Shown here piece by piece: positions 61,601 through 63,936 of a DNA stretch of 64,000 bases (position 1 is its first letter; every line of letters begins with the position of its first letter). Origin of the DNA: Loripinus fragilis. Its lineage: Eukaryota > Mollusca > Bivalvia > Lucinida > Lucinidae. The stretch is taken from the NCBI GenBank assembly GCA_964019695.1, contig OZ026518.1, positions 87,663,950-87,727,949 of the forward strand, written 5' to 3'. Below the pieces are notes generated by a model that was given only the letters and a program-made list of their open reading frames with translations, was not told the origin of the DNA and made no database searches. Position numbers and translations under genes: made by a program.

Positions 61601-63422
61601 AGAAGCATGCATAAATCACTTTTCATCTTGGTTTGTGCGTCTGTGCGTACGTGTGATGATCCACAGGAATCATTTAATGTGTAAGACCCATAATACAATT
61701 TCATGAGGACGCCGCGCTAGGCTAATCAGTGTCGTCTTTGTTTGATAGAAAGTTCCATCGGATATACAATGTATATACATGTAGTTATTTTATTACGCTT
61801 ATTGCGTGCGCGTTTTGATGAAACTTAGAAATGAAATTGATGCACGCACATTTAAAGCACAGCTAATTAGTGGGAGTACGTAGGTGTCTAGATTCTTCAT
61901 CCACTCCAAAACTTTGAGTTACCCGACGAGATTGCACAAAAGCACAGGCTCCCCTGAGCCTTCGCTGATAACATTTGTGATAAACACCAGCCGATATGGT
62001 TTCATCATGCTCGGATCCAGTGATTCAAAAAAAAAGACGCTTAGGCATATTTATGACACAGAAAGACCAGAAAGGCTCAATGATCACAGACACGTAGGAC
62101 ACTGTGTGCATGCGCGCGTGGTTGTGTACATGTATTTGATTTATGTCATGACTGGACAAAATATCTCCGCGATTTGCATCAGTCCGACGTTCATTGAACC
62201 TAGCGTTTATCATTGAATAAAAGTTTGGCATGCATCAATGCTGGATGCACGCGCATAAGTGACAATGACGATCGCACTGACAGGCGAAACGCTCCTGTTC
62301 CGCTGATATGTTTGTTAACTGACTTGCTCGACGAAAAACGAAAGCATCGTAGACAGACACACTGATTGACCAAATGAACGGAAAAAACGTTGTGTACGAA
62401 CTATTAAAAATTACAAATAGGAAAAATGACCACTGTACGAACTAATACATGACATTTTGAGCTGACCGGTCATGAATAATTTATGGTGTACGAACTATTC
62501 GAGTGTACGAACTAATACAATATTTACCGTAAGTCTTTCTATGAAAGCAGCGCTTTAGCCCTTTTCATTCTGGACATTGAAGGTACTTTGGCAAACAGCG
62601 AAGACCCAGATGAAATGCCCCATAACCAAATGTCTCAAACAAGCAGAAAATTTGGTGTAAATCCCTCCAGTAACTATGATTTTGTATGAAATTATATGTC
62701 ACATCACAAAGTAACGTCAAAATAGCTTATTTTCCCCGGCATATAGCGTGCACTTATATAGGGTAGTGAAGGGGTTAAGTACTCTGTGTCTCCTTTTGAA
62801 AGCAAGTGCCCTTATTAGTTCGCCTACTAGCGTCATCTGCTGACGACCTTCCCAAACAGTTTTGGACCAAAATCAGGCCCGACAAAATATCAGGCCTGAT
62901 CTGGATCCAAACTATTTGACATTCTGATGGTACTCTTGAAATAATTTTTTGAATAAGTTGATTTTGAACAAAAATCAGCAGACGACAAAAAAGCATGCAA
63001 AATTACCCAGTAGGCACAGAGATAAAAGCATCTCACCAGGCCCTGAGGTTTTAAACTTTTTCATGCTCAACTCAGCTGAGCATGAAATTTATCCTGCACA
63101 TAAATGTTAAAATGCCAACTTTTATTAGCATGATAAATACAGCATCTGAGATACTTAAAGCAAGAAACTTCTTCATGTGTTGGTATTTTAGTTTTATGAG
63201 CTGTTGAAATTTCATGCTCAGTTGAGTTGAGAATGGAAAAAGTTTCATAACCTTTGGGCCACTCCCAATGAGTACTCAAGATGTGTTTTATTGAGAAAAT
63301 ACAAACAAAGCAATTTGAATATTCAGCTAACCTATGGTTGATACTGCATTAAAATTAACTTACTGCAAAAGGGGGTGGGTAGTCTTCAAGGCCTTGGAAT
63401 AAAGACTGAAGGAAATGGCGGC
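13557..63422 (-). CDS. RB1CC1: RB1CC1/FIP200 orthologue, C-terminal 1141 residues, 14 exons, 5' part outside window
   Basis: RB1CC1 (FIP200) is the cytosolic scaffold of the ULK1 complex that starts autophagosome formation; its C-terminal Claw domain binds FIR motifs of autophagy receptors. I joined 14 exons on the minus strand: 63422-63364, 51375-51275, 49744-49492, 47906-47735, 36815-34909, 33255-33130, 30011-29903, 27493-27283, 26647-26599, 24219-24172, 21234-21173, 19033-18906, 15156-15086, 13688-13557. Every junction has AG/GT sites and matching phase, giving 3428 coding bases and 1141 whole codons plus stop. Order in the protein: short helical region, acidic linker, long coiled coil, QT-rich array (window residues about 645-795), more coiled coil, Claw (about 1030-1120). 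Identity rests on family knowledge: colinear matches to human FIP200 at LFQGLEDYPPPF, DESMPSS, VGDLVLLCLDER, DKEYCQAKK and NNRFKVPVGTKFYRVKA. Promoter and first exons lie beyond 64000. The span is only about 7% coding because introns are filled with transposons. Confidence 0.93.
13716..13930. mobile_element. MITE with CTCAAAAGAAC hairpin (M1 family)
   Basis: M1 consensus: CCAGATAAGAGTGTGTA end, TATTTCTCAACCAAAACATA, a hairpin centred on TCTCAATGAGA with CAAAAGAACC arms, then GGTAAGAAAATAATTA. Nine copies occur: here, 16004, 20315, 22675, 25091, 29322, 32962, 49285 and 51397. This one starts about 28 bases upstream of the acceptor of exon n. Confidence 0.8.
14135..14480. repeat. Short core-repeat array, two units of about 141 bp
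   Basis: Units share AAGGTCACATAAAATGTTGC, CATCATGTGACC, AAAGTTTGAAGTTACTACG and AGAAAAAACGTTATATGACC. It resembles the core of a Helentron-associated element (left end near ATACCCCC at 14170); the right end was not found. Confidence 0.55.
14612..14775 (-). mobile_element. SINE family 2, partial
   Basis: Shares ACTGACAACCCTTCTTGAAT, ATGATGAATCTCC and CCCCTGGATCTGCAG with the fuller copies at 34150, 44185 and 48395. The tRNA-like head is mostly lost. Confidence 0.65.
14858..15047 (-). mobile_element. tRNA-derived SINE (family 1)
   Basis: Head at right (AGGGAGTACAGTGGCTCAGT on the minus strand), then GTAGAGTGCTTGACTCAAG and CCTTGAGCAAGACACATTAA. It lies about 40 bases downstream of the donor of exon m. 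Confidence 0.85.
15086..15156 (-). CDS. RB1CC1: RB1CC1 exon m: Claw domain, middle
   Basis: 71 bases between TGATTTTAG and AAAAG/GTATTG. AT completes an Asn codon; it reads PGETRKQWSIAEVTDKEYCQ then AKK. Human: ASRRPWVLGKVMEKEYCQAKK. A palindromic transposon (15206-15799) sits in the intron about 50 bases upstream of the acceptor. Confidence 0.95.
15206..15799. mobile_element. Inverted-repeat element, intact relative of 4547-6716
   Basis: Ends AAAAGGGGTACATGCATTAA and TTAATGCACATACCCCTTTT. The interior is palindromic: ACCGTTGCTATGGTAACAAA at 15346 and the inverse word ACCATAGCAATGGTAAA near 15648. 594 bp, no ORF of note. Confidence 0.82.
16004..16345. mobile_element. M1 MITE with internal insertion
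   Basis: M1 end CAGGCTTCCAGATAAGAGTG, then (TA)n at 16011-16030 and about 150 bases of foreign sequence (16031-16170), then the usual AAAGAACCATCTCAATGAG hairpin and GGTAAGAAAATAAT end. Confidence 0.65.
16975..18655. mobile_element. Core-repeat element, units of about 190 bp
   Basis: At least six units share AACTCCTTCATGCATATGTTC, TATCAAATNGCTCCATCAAA, AGCTGTGGTAGGAGTTGAT and ATGCATATACAAAAGCC. Two ACGG-type runs (17701, 18596) each follow AAGTATTTGTCTTGCATATA; the right end is the hairpin-like AACAAAGTTTGCGGGGGTATAAC. It may be two elements joined (break near 17745). The left end was not located. Confidence 0.72.
18656..18829. mobile_element. pogo-like MITE, left end lost
   Basis: Interior and right end (GAGTGGCCGTTTTACAAAGG, TTTTATTGTA) match 7316-7497. 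The left end abuts the core-repeat element, consistent with truncation by it. Confidence 0.65.
18906..19033 (-). CDS. RB1CC1: RB1CC1 exon l: Claw domain, first half
   Basis: 128 bases from ATTTTAG to GTAAGT. It reads CHVGDLVLLCLDERLDHYVV then FTVGTTLHFLHTDCLTALGLKP, closely matching human FQVGDLVLIILDERHDNYVL and FTVSPTLYFLHSESLPALDLKP. These are the first beta strands of the Claw, the receptor-binding domain of FIP200. It is the best conserved exon and fixes the identity of the gene. Confidence 0.96.
19544..19780. mobile_element. MITE, GAGATTTCCAACAATGTGG family
   Basis: Inverted relative of 8687-8940, sharing CATTTTGACAAGTGTAGACTC, CCTCCTTTTAAGCTTAGAAA and ACATTGTTGGAAAT. Intronic. Confidence 0.7.
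20315..20482. mobile_element. M1 MITE
   Basis: Hairpin CTCAAAAGAACCGTCTCATT / GAGACGGTTCTTTTGAG with both flanking M1 arms. A SINE (20502) follows. Confidence 0.8.
20502..20704 (+). mobile_element. tRNA-derived SINE (family 1) with 13-bp duplication
   Basis: AGGGAGCGCAGTGGCTCAGT head, GCAGTTCGAGCC B-box, CCTTGAGCAAGACAAG body, (CAAA)n tail. ATAAATAACTCTT flanks it at 20489-20501 and 20705-20717. Confidence 0.92.
20903..21102 (+). mobile_element. tRNA-derived SINE (family 1)
   Basis: GAGTGCAGTGGCTCAGTGG head, GCGGGTTCAAGCCTCAC B-box, GTCCTTGAGCAAGACACATT body, CAAATCAAACAAACAAAA tail. About 70 bases from the donor of exon k. Confidence 0.85.
21173..21234 (-). CDS. RB1CC1: RB1CC1 exon k: linker before the Claw
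   Basis: A 62-base exon after TTTTTACCAG, ending ATGAG before GTATAT. It reads MEMSMSTSTRSLVQDKVSIM plus two bases. Human FIP200 has LMSQSMSSVSSRHSEKIAIR here, with the same Met/Ser-rich pattern, so the short exon is well supported. Confidence 0.9.
21322..21672. mobile_element. MITE-like repeat, second copy of the 197-530 family
   Basis: Diverged copy of the repeat at 197-530, in the intron between exons k and j, directly followed by a MITE at 21676-21893. Confidence 0.6.
21676..21893. mobile_element. MITE, GGCC / GCTCAACT family, ends worn
   Basis: Arms and central palindrome conserved; the outer GGCC ends are not recognisable. It lies in an RB1CC1 intron next to the repeat at 21322-21672. 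Confidence 0.65.
22675..22852. mobile_element. M1 MITE
   Basis: Hairpin CTCAAAAGAACTGTCTCATT / GAGACTGTTCTTTTGAG and the M1 arms TTTTCATACCCATCGG and TTGGTTGAGAAATAAG. Confidence 0.8.
23233..24104. mobile_element. Core-repeat element, two units of about 365 bp
   Basis: Two units share ATCCTAACTCAAGTGGTTGC, AGAAGGCAAAATGGGGATTA, CACTGGCTCCAATAGGAGC and GGGACTGATAAACAATATG. Left end CATACCCCCGGCGG; right end hairpin CCCCCTATATACTTCGTACCG then GGGGTATAAC. A CAGACAAACA run replaces the usual ACGG run. Confidence 0.75.
24172..24219 (-). CDS. RB1CC1: RB1CC1 exon j: last coiled coil, part 2
   Basis: A 48-base exon of 16 whole codons between TATTACAG and GTGAGT, reading VVKLKDESMSKMQQQL. Joined to exon i it gives LRIKELEDVVKLKDESM, matching human LLERTLQLKEEENKRLNQRL. 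Confidence 0.87.
24776..24967 (-). other. Unassigned open frame in intron i-j
   Basis: A 63-residue open frame rich in Glu/Asp/Cys (for example IYWEYEMLEGSGWDDSL). It has no ATG (first codon TTG), the flanking RB1CC1 exons join in phase without it, and I recognise no family. Possibly a fragment of a retrocopy or chance. Confidence 0.2.
25091..25262. mobile_element. M1 MITE
   Basis: Starts AAGAGTGTGTACCAGAAAAA, hairpin CAAAAGAACCATCTCAATGA / GATGGTTCTTTTG, ends near TTTGTTTATCTAAACC. Confidence 0.82.
25700..25925. repeat. Palindromic repeat, relative of 12045 and 43395
   Basis: GGAATGTTCATGGAATCAT pairs with ATTCCATGAACATTCC, around TCTTGCAAAGTTGACTTTGC. Only the palindromic part is present. 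Confidence 0.65.
25956..26369. mobile_element. hAT-like non-autonomous element with inserted hairpin
   Basis: Ends CAGGGTTTATACAGGC and GCCTGTGTGAACCCTG. TTCAAGGACTTTTCAAGG is repeated several times in both arms. A separate hairpin (GGTGCAGCATATGCTGCACC, 26154-26173) lies in the middle. TTATC flanks both ends but no clear 8-bp duplication is seen. A fragment of the family is at 28885-28965. Confidence 0.68.
26599..26647 (-). CDS. RB1CC1: RB1CC1 exon i: last coiled coil, part 1
   Basis: A 49-base exon after TTTTTTCAG, ending at GTAAGT. Its T completes a Ser codon and it reads DPDDPSLQLRIKELED. It aligns with human EEKQRIMLLERTLQLKEEE, the final short coil before the Claw. Confidence 0.87.
27283..27493 (-). 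CDS. RB1CC1: RB1CC1 exon h: coiled coil ending in hinge
   Basis: 211 bases from TTTTTAG to AG/GTAATT. It reads (E)LAERMKDEKLKAEDIKD, then a coiled coil with QQQLTQYKEQLEIM, then a polar break MSGSSTPSVLQI. The break matches the Ser-rich hinge of human FIP200 after LEEEVSKLRSSS. It enters and leaves with split codons (Glu, Ser). Confidence 0.92.
27718..28112. mobile_element. MITE split by a SINE
   Basis: ACAGTGAAAACTCTTTAAAG at the left pairs with TTGTAAAGAGGGTTGACTGT at the right. A family 1 SINE (27873-28077) is inserted in it. Confidence 0.65.
27873..28077 (-). mobile_element. tRNA-derived SINE (family 1) with 13-bp duplication
   Basis: ACAGTGTCGTTGT is present at 27860-27872 and 28078-28090. 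On the minus strand: AGGGAGCGCAGTGGCTTAGT head, GGTTCGAGCC B-box, CCTTGAGCAAGACACATTTA body and a CAAACAAACAAAC tail. Confidence 0.93.
28120..28880. other. Intron stretch without assigned feature
   Basis: AT-rich intronic sequence between exons h and g. I see no exon, no repeat shared within the window and no RNA gene. Short CpG-containing words (ACGTGACG, AACGTCAC) occur near 28530-28600. Confidence 0.5.
29111..29305 (-). mobile_element. tRNA-derived SINE (family 1) with 10-bp duplication
   Basis: TTTTTGAGAG lies at 29101-29110 and 29306-29315. On the minus strand: GGGGAGCACAGTGGCTCAAT head, body and CAAATCAAAA tail as in the other copies. Confidence 0.92.
29322..29465. mobile_element. M1 MITE
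   Basis: Hairpin CTCAAAAGAATCGTCTCAAT / GAGACAATTCATTTTGAG with M1 arms, directly after a SINE. Confidence 0.8.
29577..29889. repeat. Short direct duplication beside exon g
   Basis: GCACACTCTAGTTTCAGTTC ... AAGATACCCTTTTAAGAACA occurs at 29580-29646 and again at 29834-29885, the second copy lacking about 16 internal bases. The copy nearer the exon ends about 13 bases from the donor. A 95-residue minus-strand open frame (29551-29838) across it matches nothing I know. Confidence 0.7.
29903..30011 (-). CDS. RB1CC1: RB1CC1 exon g: coiled coil
   Basis: 109 bases from GTTGCAG to GTCAGT, reading VKFNEAVNKVVQAKDKVIDE and then LRKKEQEMDEEVKVTK plus one base. Heptads continue from exon f. Reading through the donor would add about 28 residues before a stop, so intron retention would truncate the protein and remove the Claw. 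An imperfect direct duplication of about 58 bases sits in the intron about 13 bases from the donor. Confidence 0.9.
30033..30236. mobile_element. piggyBac-like MITE with TTAA duplication
   Basis: TTAA at 30029-30032 and 30237-30240 flank CCCTTAAAGCGCCA and TGGCGCTTTAAGGG. Central hairpin GAGAATCGTCTGCTGGCAGA / TCATGAAATATCATG. About 20 bases upstream of the acceptor of exon g. Confidence 0.88.
30568..30806. mobile_element. piggyBac-like MITE, relative
   Basis: ATATCCCTTAATGTGCCAAT pairs with GGCGCATTAAGGGATAT; the centre is the hairpin AGACTGCTCCTATAGGAGCA. The same hairpin and arms occur in 63520-63759. Confidence 0.75.
31309..32925. mobile_element. Core-repeat element, about 8-9 units of 160-170 bp
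   Basis: Units share GATGCTCAAGGGCAGCTAAC, CAAACTCATCCAAGCTTTTA, GAAGATCCAATCAAAAATGA and CTAGAGTGGTCACAACA. Left end CGCTCACCATGGAGCC; right end hairpin GAGCCTTCGGCTC within CTCACC/GGTGAG arms. GGACGCACGGACGGACGCAC precedes the hairpin. Intron f-g. Confidence 0.82.
32962..33110. mobile_element. M1 MITE ending near the donor of exon f
   Basis: ACTCAAAAGAACCATCTCAT hairpin and GGATAAGAAAATAATTATAA arm. The terminal word GACCTATGATTTA (33100-33112) lies about 18 bases from the exon. The same word sits beside exon c. Confidence 0.78.
33130..33255 (-). CDS. RB1CC1: RB1CC1 exon f: coiled coil
   Basis: 126 bases, 42 whole codons, between TTTGAACAG and GTCAGT. It reads AIAELEERHRQEMSDLITKL followed by EKEKEDSLQLRSSLTSLTGE. 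The heptad pattern and charge match the rod of FIP200 (human ELISRHEEESNILKAELNKV). A MITE ends about 20 bases downstream of the donor. Confidence 0.9.
33830..34052 (-). mobile_element. tRNA-derived SINE, variant head
   Basis: On the minus strand: GCAGAGCACAGTGGCTCAGT then TGGTAGAGCCTTAGACTGG and a family 1 tail part (GGTTCAACCCAGGAAGACC). A partial body copy (33785-33829) precedes it. A head fragment of the same variant is at 25272-25315. Confidence 0.7.
34150..34445 (-). mobile_element. SINE family 2
   Basis: Shares GTTAGTTAACCTATCCACG, AACTGACACCAACCCTTCTT, CATGATCAAGCTCCATGAAA and a tRNA-like right end (CTACGGAGCC) with 44185 and 48395. Confidence 0.72.
34665..34867. mobile_element. pogo-like MITE with TA duplication
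   Basis: Ends CAGCAAAACCTGTTTTAAAC and GTTTTACACAGGTTTTACTG, flanked by TA. It lies about 40 bases downstream of the donor of exon e. Confidence 0.85.
34909..36815 (-). CDS. RB1CC1: RB1CC1 exon e: giant coiled-coil exon with QT array
   Basis: This 1907-base exon supplies 635 whole codons. It starts with AA completing a Glu codon after CTTTTTCCAG and ends QDYEK before GTAAAA. Residues 1-45 are Ser/Pro-rich. Residues about 45-65 carry FTTADFYIDESMPSSMDSPP, matching the human DFMSAVNEFVIEENLSS position. Residues about 85-450 are a Glu/Lys-rich heptad coiled coil, typical of the FIP200 central rod. Residues about 450-600 are an acidic, Ser/Thr-rich stretch with twelve QT[D/E/G/N] motifs at 10-18-residue intervals (see findings). 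The N-terminal Met available in this frame (36834) lies in the intron and is not a start. A long inverted-repeat transposon ends only about 30 bases upstream of the acceptor. Confidence 0.95.
36845..43107. mobile_element. 6.3-kb element with long inverted repeats
   Basis: Both ends start GCCA..CAAAGAGTGACAGTGAC and continue in inverted register for several hundred bases (GAGCRATTCTCTGTAAATATGG, CGTTGCCATGG). The left half holds about three direct repeats of roughly 740 bp (anchors 37516, 38260, 39198). GTGGGTGGGGTAACAA occurs five times on the left and its inverse three times on the right. No long ORF; family not recognised, foldback-like. It ends about 30 bases from the acceptor of exon e. 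Confidence 0.8.
36907..36972. repeat. Near-perfect hairpin inserted in the left arm of the 36.8-kb element
   Basis: ATAGATCACTTGTGTATTAG ... TCCTATC / GATAGGA ... AATACACAAGTGATCTAT. The right arm of the host element lacks it, so it is a later insertion. Confidence 0.85.
43165..43383. mobile_element. piggyBac-like MITE with TTAA duplication
   Basis: TTAA at 43161-43164 and 43384-43387 flank CCCTTTACTCCAAAGGC and GTGGAGTAAAGGG. Central hairpin GGAGCATTTGCTCC / AGAGCAAATGCTTC. Confidence 0.87.
43395..43850. repeat. Palindromic repeat, full copy
   Basis: Related to 12045-12450 along its length, including GTCACGCAAATGCCAATAAAC and GTGTGGCTTAAATCGACCTG in the right arm. Confidence 0.62.
44185..44506 (-). 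mobile_element. SINE family 2 with tRNA-like head
   Basis: On the minus strand the head reads GGGCTGCGTAGCTCAGTCGG (A-box) and CCCAAGTTCAGTCCC (B-box). The body has TTCATTCAAGAAGGGTTGTT and the end GACTTGGGGCGTAAAGCAAC. Too long and diverged for a functional tRNA gene. Confidence 0.82.
44893..45451. mobile_element. Element with inverted arrays of a 16-bp word
   Basis: AGGACAAAAGCCCACT and close variants occur seven times at 44893-45003. The inverse (TTTTGTCCTAGTGGGCTTAT, GTCCAGTGGGAT) occurs twice at 45419-45451. The same layout is seen at 2089-2774. Confidence 0.72.
45692..46928. mobile_element. Core-repeat element, about 7 units of 150-160 bp
   Basis: Units share CAAGGGCCATAACTCTGGTA, AAAAATGATGTGTAACAATC, CCAAGCTAGATCTTGTCAAT and CAAGATATTGAGCGGAAAC. 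Left end TGTAGCCCCGCTGCAG; right end GCCTCCCCCTTTTTCAAAGC then GGGGCTATAA. ACGAACGGACAGACGAACCG replaces the ACGG run. Intron d-e. Confidence 0.83.
46995..47036 (-). other. tRNA-like fragment
   Basis: The minus strand reads GGTGCCCGAATAGCTCAGTC then GGTAGTGTCGTTAGC, an A-box half. No B-box half or cloverleaf follows, so it is a SINE or tRNA pseudogene piece. Confidence 0.55.
47308..47550. mobile_element. MITE, GAGATTTCCAACAATGTGG family
   Basis: GTGATTTCCAACAATGTGGC at the left pairs with ACCACATTGTTGGAAATATC at the right. Internal words as in 8687-8940. Confidence 0.72.
47735..47906 (-). CDS. RB1CC1: RB1CC1 exon d: linker with Ser-Pro sites
   Basis: 172 bases after GTTTTAG, starting EPEIVVQPDLGIMSPTDKEE and ending KLVGSPKNL plus one base (G) before GTAATA. 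Three Ser-Pro sites (MSPT, FSPK, GSPK) could be targets of proline-directed kinases. No folded domain is seen. The weakly conserved position fits the linker before the FIP200 coiled coil. A SINE with 8-bp duplications sits just upstream (47927-48120). Confidence 0.88.
47927..48120 (-). mobile_element. tRNA-derived SINE (family 1) with 8-bp duplication
   Basis: CATGCTTT is at 47919-47926 and 48121-48128. On the minus strand: GGGGAGCCCAGTGGCTCAGT head, CTAGAGCAATACACATTAAT body, CAAATCAAACAAA tail. It starts about 20 bases upstream of exon d. Confidence 0.88.
48395..48720 (-). mobile_element. SINE family 2
   Basis: Shares TTTACGTCCCAAGTCAACAG, GGTCAGTTCACCTAACCACA, TTGAATGATTCAGCAGAAGG and a tRNA-like end near CCGCACTACTCGGGTT with 44185-44506. 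Confidence 0.8.
49285..49480. mobile_element. M1 MITE ending near the donor of exon c
   Basis: AGATAAGAGTGCGTACC start, ACTCAAAAGAACAGTCTCAA hairpin, ATCTAAACCTATGATTTA end about 6-10 bases from the donor of exon c. Confidence 0.82.
49492..49744 (-). CDS. RB1CC1: RB1CC1 exon c: linker with first QTD motif
   Basis: 253 bases; the first A completes the split Lys codon from exon b (VLK-VPDDEDLFHILSSM), matching human FLRVPLLCDFEPLHQH in position. A lone QTD motif (MSIQTDLAG) lies near residue 18. The rest is a polar, Ser/Thr-rich linker predicted to be disordered. It ends TECNQ on a full codon at a CAG/GTTTGT donor. A MITE ends about 10 bases downstream of the donor. Confidence 0.9.
51044..51216. 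mobile_element. pogo-like MITE with TA duplication
   Basis: CAGTAAAACCTGGCTTAAGC and TCTTAAGACAGGTTTTACTG ends with TA on both sides. Intron b-c, about 60 bases downstream of the donor of exon b. Confidence 0.87.
51275..51375 (-). CDS. RB1CC1: RB1CC1 exon b: acidic linker
   Basis: The exon begins on a full codon after TTACAG and ends with AA before GTAAGT, 101 bases. It reads TEAPCVFDENLPEITSEDIS and continues ELKDTVPELSDVL. Joined to exon a it gives FATEAPCVFDENLPEI, colinear with human FCTQKPRKFDCELPDISLKDL, so no exon is missing across the 12-kb intron. A palindromic MITE begins about 22 bases upstream of the acceptor. Confidence 0.9.
51397..51890. mobile_element. M1 MITE split by another MITE
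   Basis: The left M1 arm and hairpin (51400-51518, TCTCATTGAGA) resume at 51849 (TATATGTTTTGGGTTGAG). It starts about 22 bases upstream of the acceptor of exon b. Confidence 0.78.
51521..51848. mobile_element. pogo-like MITE inside M1, itself carrying an M1-like hairpin
   Basis: CAGTCGAATCTCGTTAATTC left end and CGAATTTTCGAGTTTTTACTG right end, TA on both sides. Inside (51640-51740) is a further hairpin (GAAACATCTCAGGGAGACAT, ACCCAAAACATATG) related to M1. Confidence 0.75.
52843..54021. mobile_element. Core-repeat element, about 6 units of 150 bp, with (ACGG)n
   Basis: Units share CAAGGGCGGATAACTCATGA, ACAATATGTAACCTTTGATG, CTGTGAAGTTTCATTCAGAT and AACTACAGGTCAAAAACCAT. ACGGACGGACGGACGGACGG lies at 53945-53966. 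Left end AATACCCCGCCACTGC; right end hairpin CGCCACACTTTAGTGGCGGG. Nested in the 6-kb element. Confidence 0.88.
54975..55125 (+). repeat. Repeat shared with 58640-58780 (inverted)
   Basis: TATGACCAGGAAATGTCACA and GAAGAGACACAGAACATA recur inverted near 58660-58775. The shared sequence is diverged. The second copy is outside the 6-kb element, so the piece was probably captured. Confidence 0.5.
55126..56480. other. Centre of the 6-kb element, no feature seen
   Basis: AT-rich sequence without a long ORF, clear repeat unit or RNA gene. It is probably unique filler of the inverted-repeat element. Confidence 0.5.
58257..58412. mobile_element. hAT-like MITE with 8-bp duplication
   Basis: GGATTAAT at 58249-58256 and 58413-58420. 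Ends CACAGGAGTTTGAAGTTCGA and the inverse of AAAGGAGCTTGAAGTTCTAT, with TCCTTATATCAC / GTGATATAAGGA arms. It is inserted in the broken SINE. Confidence 0.85.
60050..60345. repeat. GGTCCGGACC-rich repeat, also at 60450-60720 and 60990-61180
   Basis: Three related blocks end in GCGGATCCAG/CTGGATCCGC words and contain GGGGGTCCGGACCCCC and GAAAATCACAAGTTATATGG (60279-, 60495-). They lie inverted to one another in the 3.7-kb element. Confidence 0.6.
60669..60696. repeat. Uninterrupted poly-C tract of about 28 bases
   Basis: A run of C with G-rich neighbours (gggtccggacc blocks). Could form i-motif or G-quadruplex; also a site where read errors are likely. Confidence 0.9.
63039..63260. mobile_element. 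MITE, GGCC / GCTCAACT family
   Basis: GGCCCTGAGGTT left end and AACCTTTGGGCC right end, arms ATGCTCAACTCAGC and inverse. About 100 bases downstream of the donor of exon a. Part of the central palindrome is deleted. Confidence 0.72.
63364..63422 (-). CDS. RB1CC1: RB1CC1 exon a: region before the LPEI linker
   Basis: Acceptor CCAG at 63423-63426 and donor GTAAGT below 63364 bound a 59-base exon that starts in phase (two bases GC complete a codon) and ends on a full codon. It reads RHFLQSLFQGLEDYPPPFA, which matches human FIP200 around FLRNRLFRGLDSWPPSFC. This is the most N-terminal exon visible. The preceding exon is not found between 63423 and 64000. The intron after it is 12.0 kb and holds the largest transposon pile-up of the window. 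Confidence 0.88.
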
Positions 63423-63519
63423 CTGGAATATAACAATATAAGAGTTAATACTGTTCTTTACTGTATAAGCTATCATTAGAGGACATTTATGTTGCTCAGA
63501 ACTCCTTTCAGCCTCTTAA

Positions 63520-63759
63520 CCCTTAATGCGCCAATGGCAACAAAAGTCATCTGCTTTTCTCAGATGCAGAAATGTTTAAGAAGCCTCTATGGCAAATAGT
63601 ATGGACCCAGATCAGACTGCTCCTAGAGGAGCAGTCTGTTCTGGATCCATGCTGTTTGCTTCTATACTTAATTCATCAGTAATGCTAGGCAATTATTTGC
63701 AGCAGACAACTTCAGCAGACGACATTTTCAGATGCATTTTTTTCTTGGTGCTTTAAGGC
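63520..63759. mobile_element. piggyBac-like MITE with TTAA duplication
   Basis: TTAA at 63516-63519 and 63760-63763. Ends CCCTTAATGCGCCAATGG and TTGGTGCTTTAAGG. Centre AGACTGCTCCTAGAGGAGCA. Upstream of exon a. Confidence 0.85.
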
Positions 63760-63769
63760 TTAAATATAT

Positions 63770-63895
63770 TGAATAATCTATAAATAGGTGGCATTTCATT
63801 GGCCACAGCTTCTTTCAGCCTCTTGAGTATTTATCTATAAATAGATGGCATTTCATTGGTTCATAGCTGTTTTCAGCCACTTAGATATTTTGTGC
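63770..63895. repeat. Direct repeat of about 60 bp
   Basis: TATCTATAAATAGATGGCATTTCATTGG and TTTCAGCC..CTT occur twice (about 63778-63830 and 63830-63885). Confidence 0.7.
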
Positions 63896-63936
63896 TGTTC
63901 AATAGCCTGTGTTTTGACAATTGAACGTTAGTTTCT

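Larger units (their letters stand above)
58833..62531. mobile_element. 3.7-kb element with 26-bp inverted ends and subterminal motif
   Basis: Left CGGTAAATCTTGTATTAGTT then CGTACA; the right end is the exact inverse with one difference, and TA flanks each. The word TGTACGAACTA[AT]TA recurs near both ends (58883, 58924; 62395, 62442, 62487, 62503). The interior is CpG-rich compared with its surroundings and packed with other repeats. I found no transposase; minus-strand frames at 59027-59353 (108 codons) and 59568-59759 match nothing known. Confidence 0.78.
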
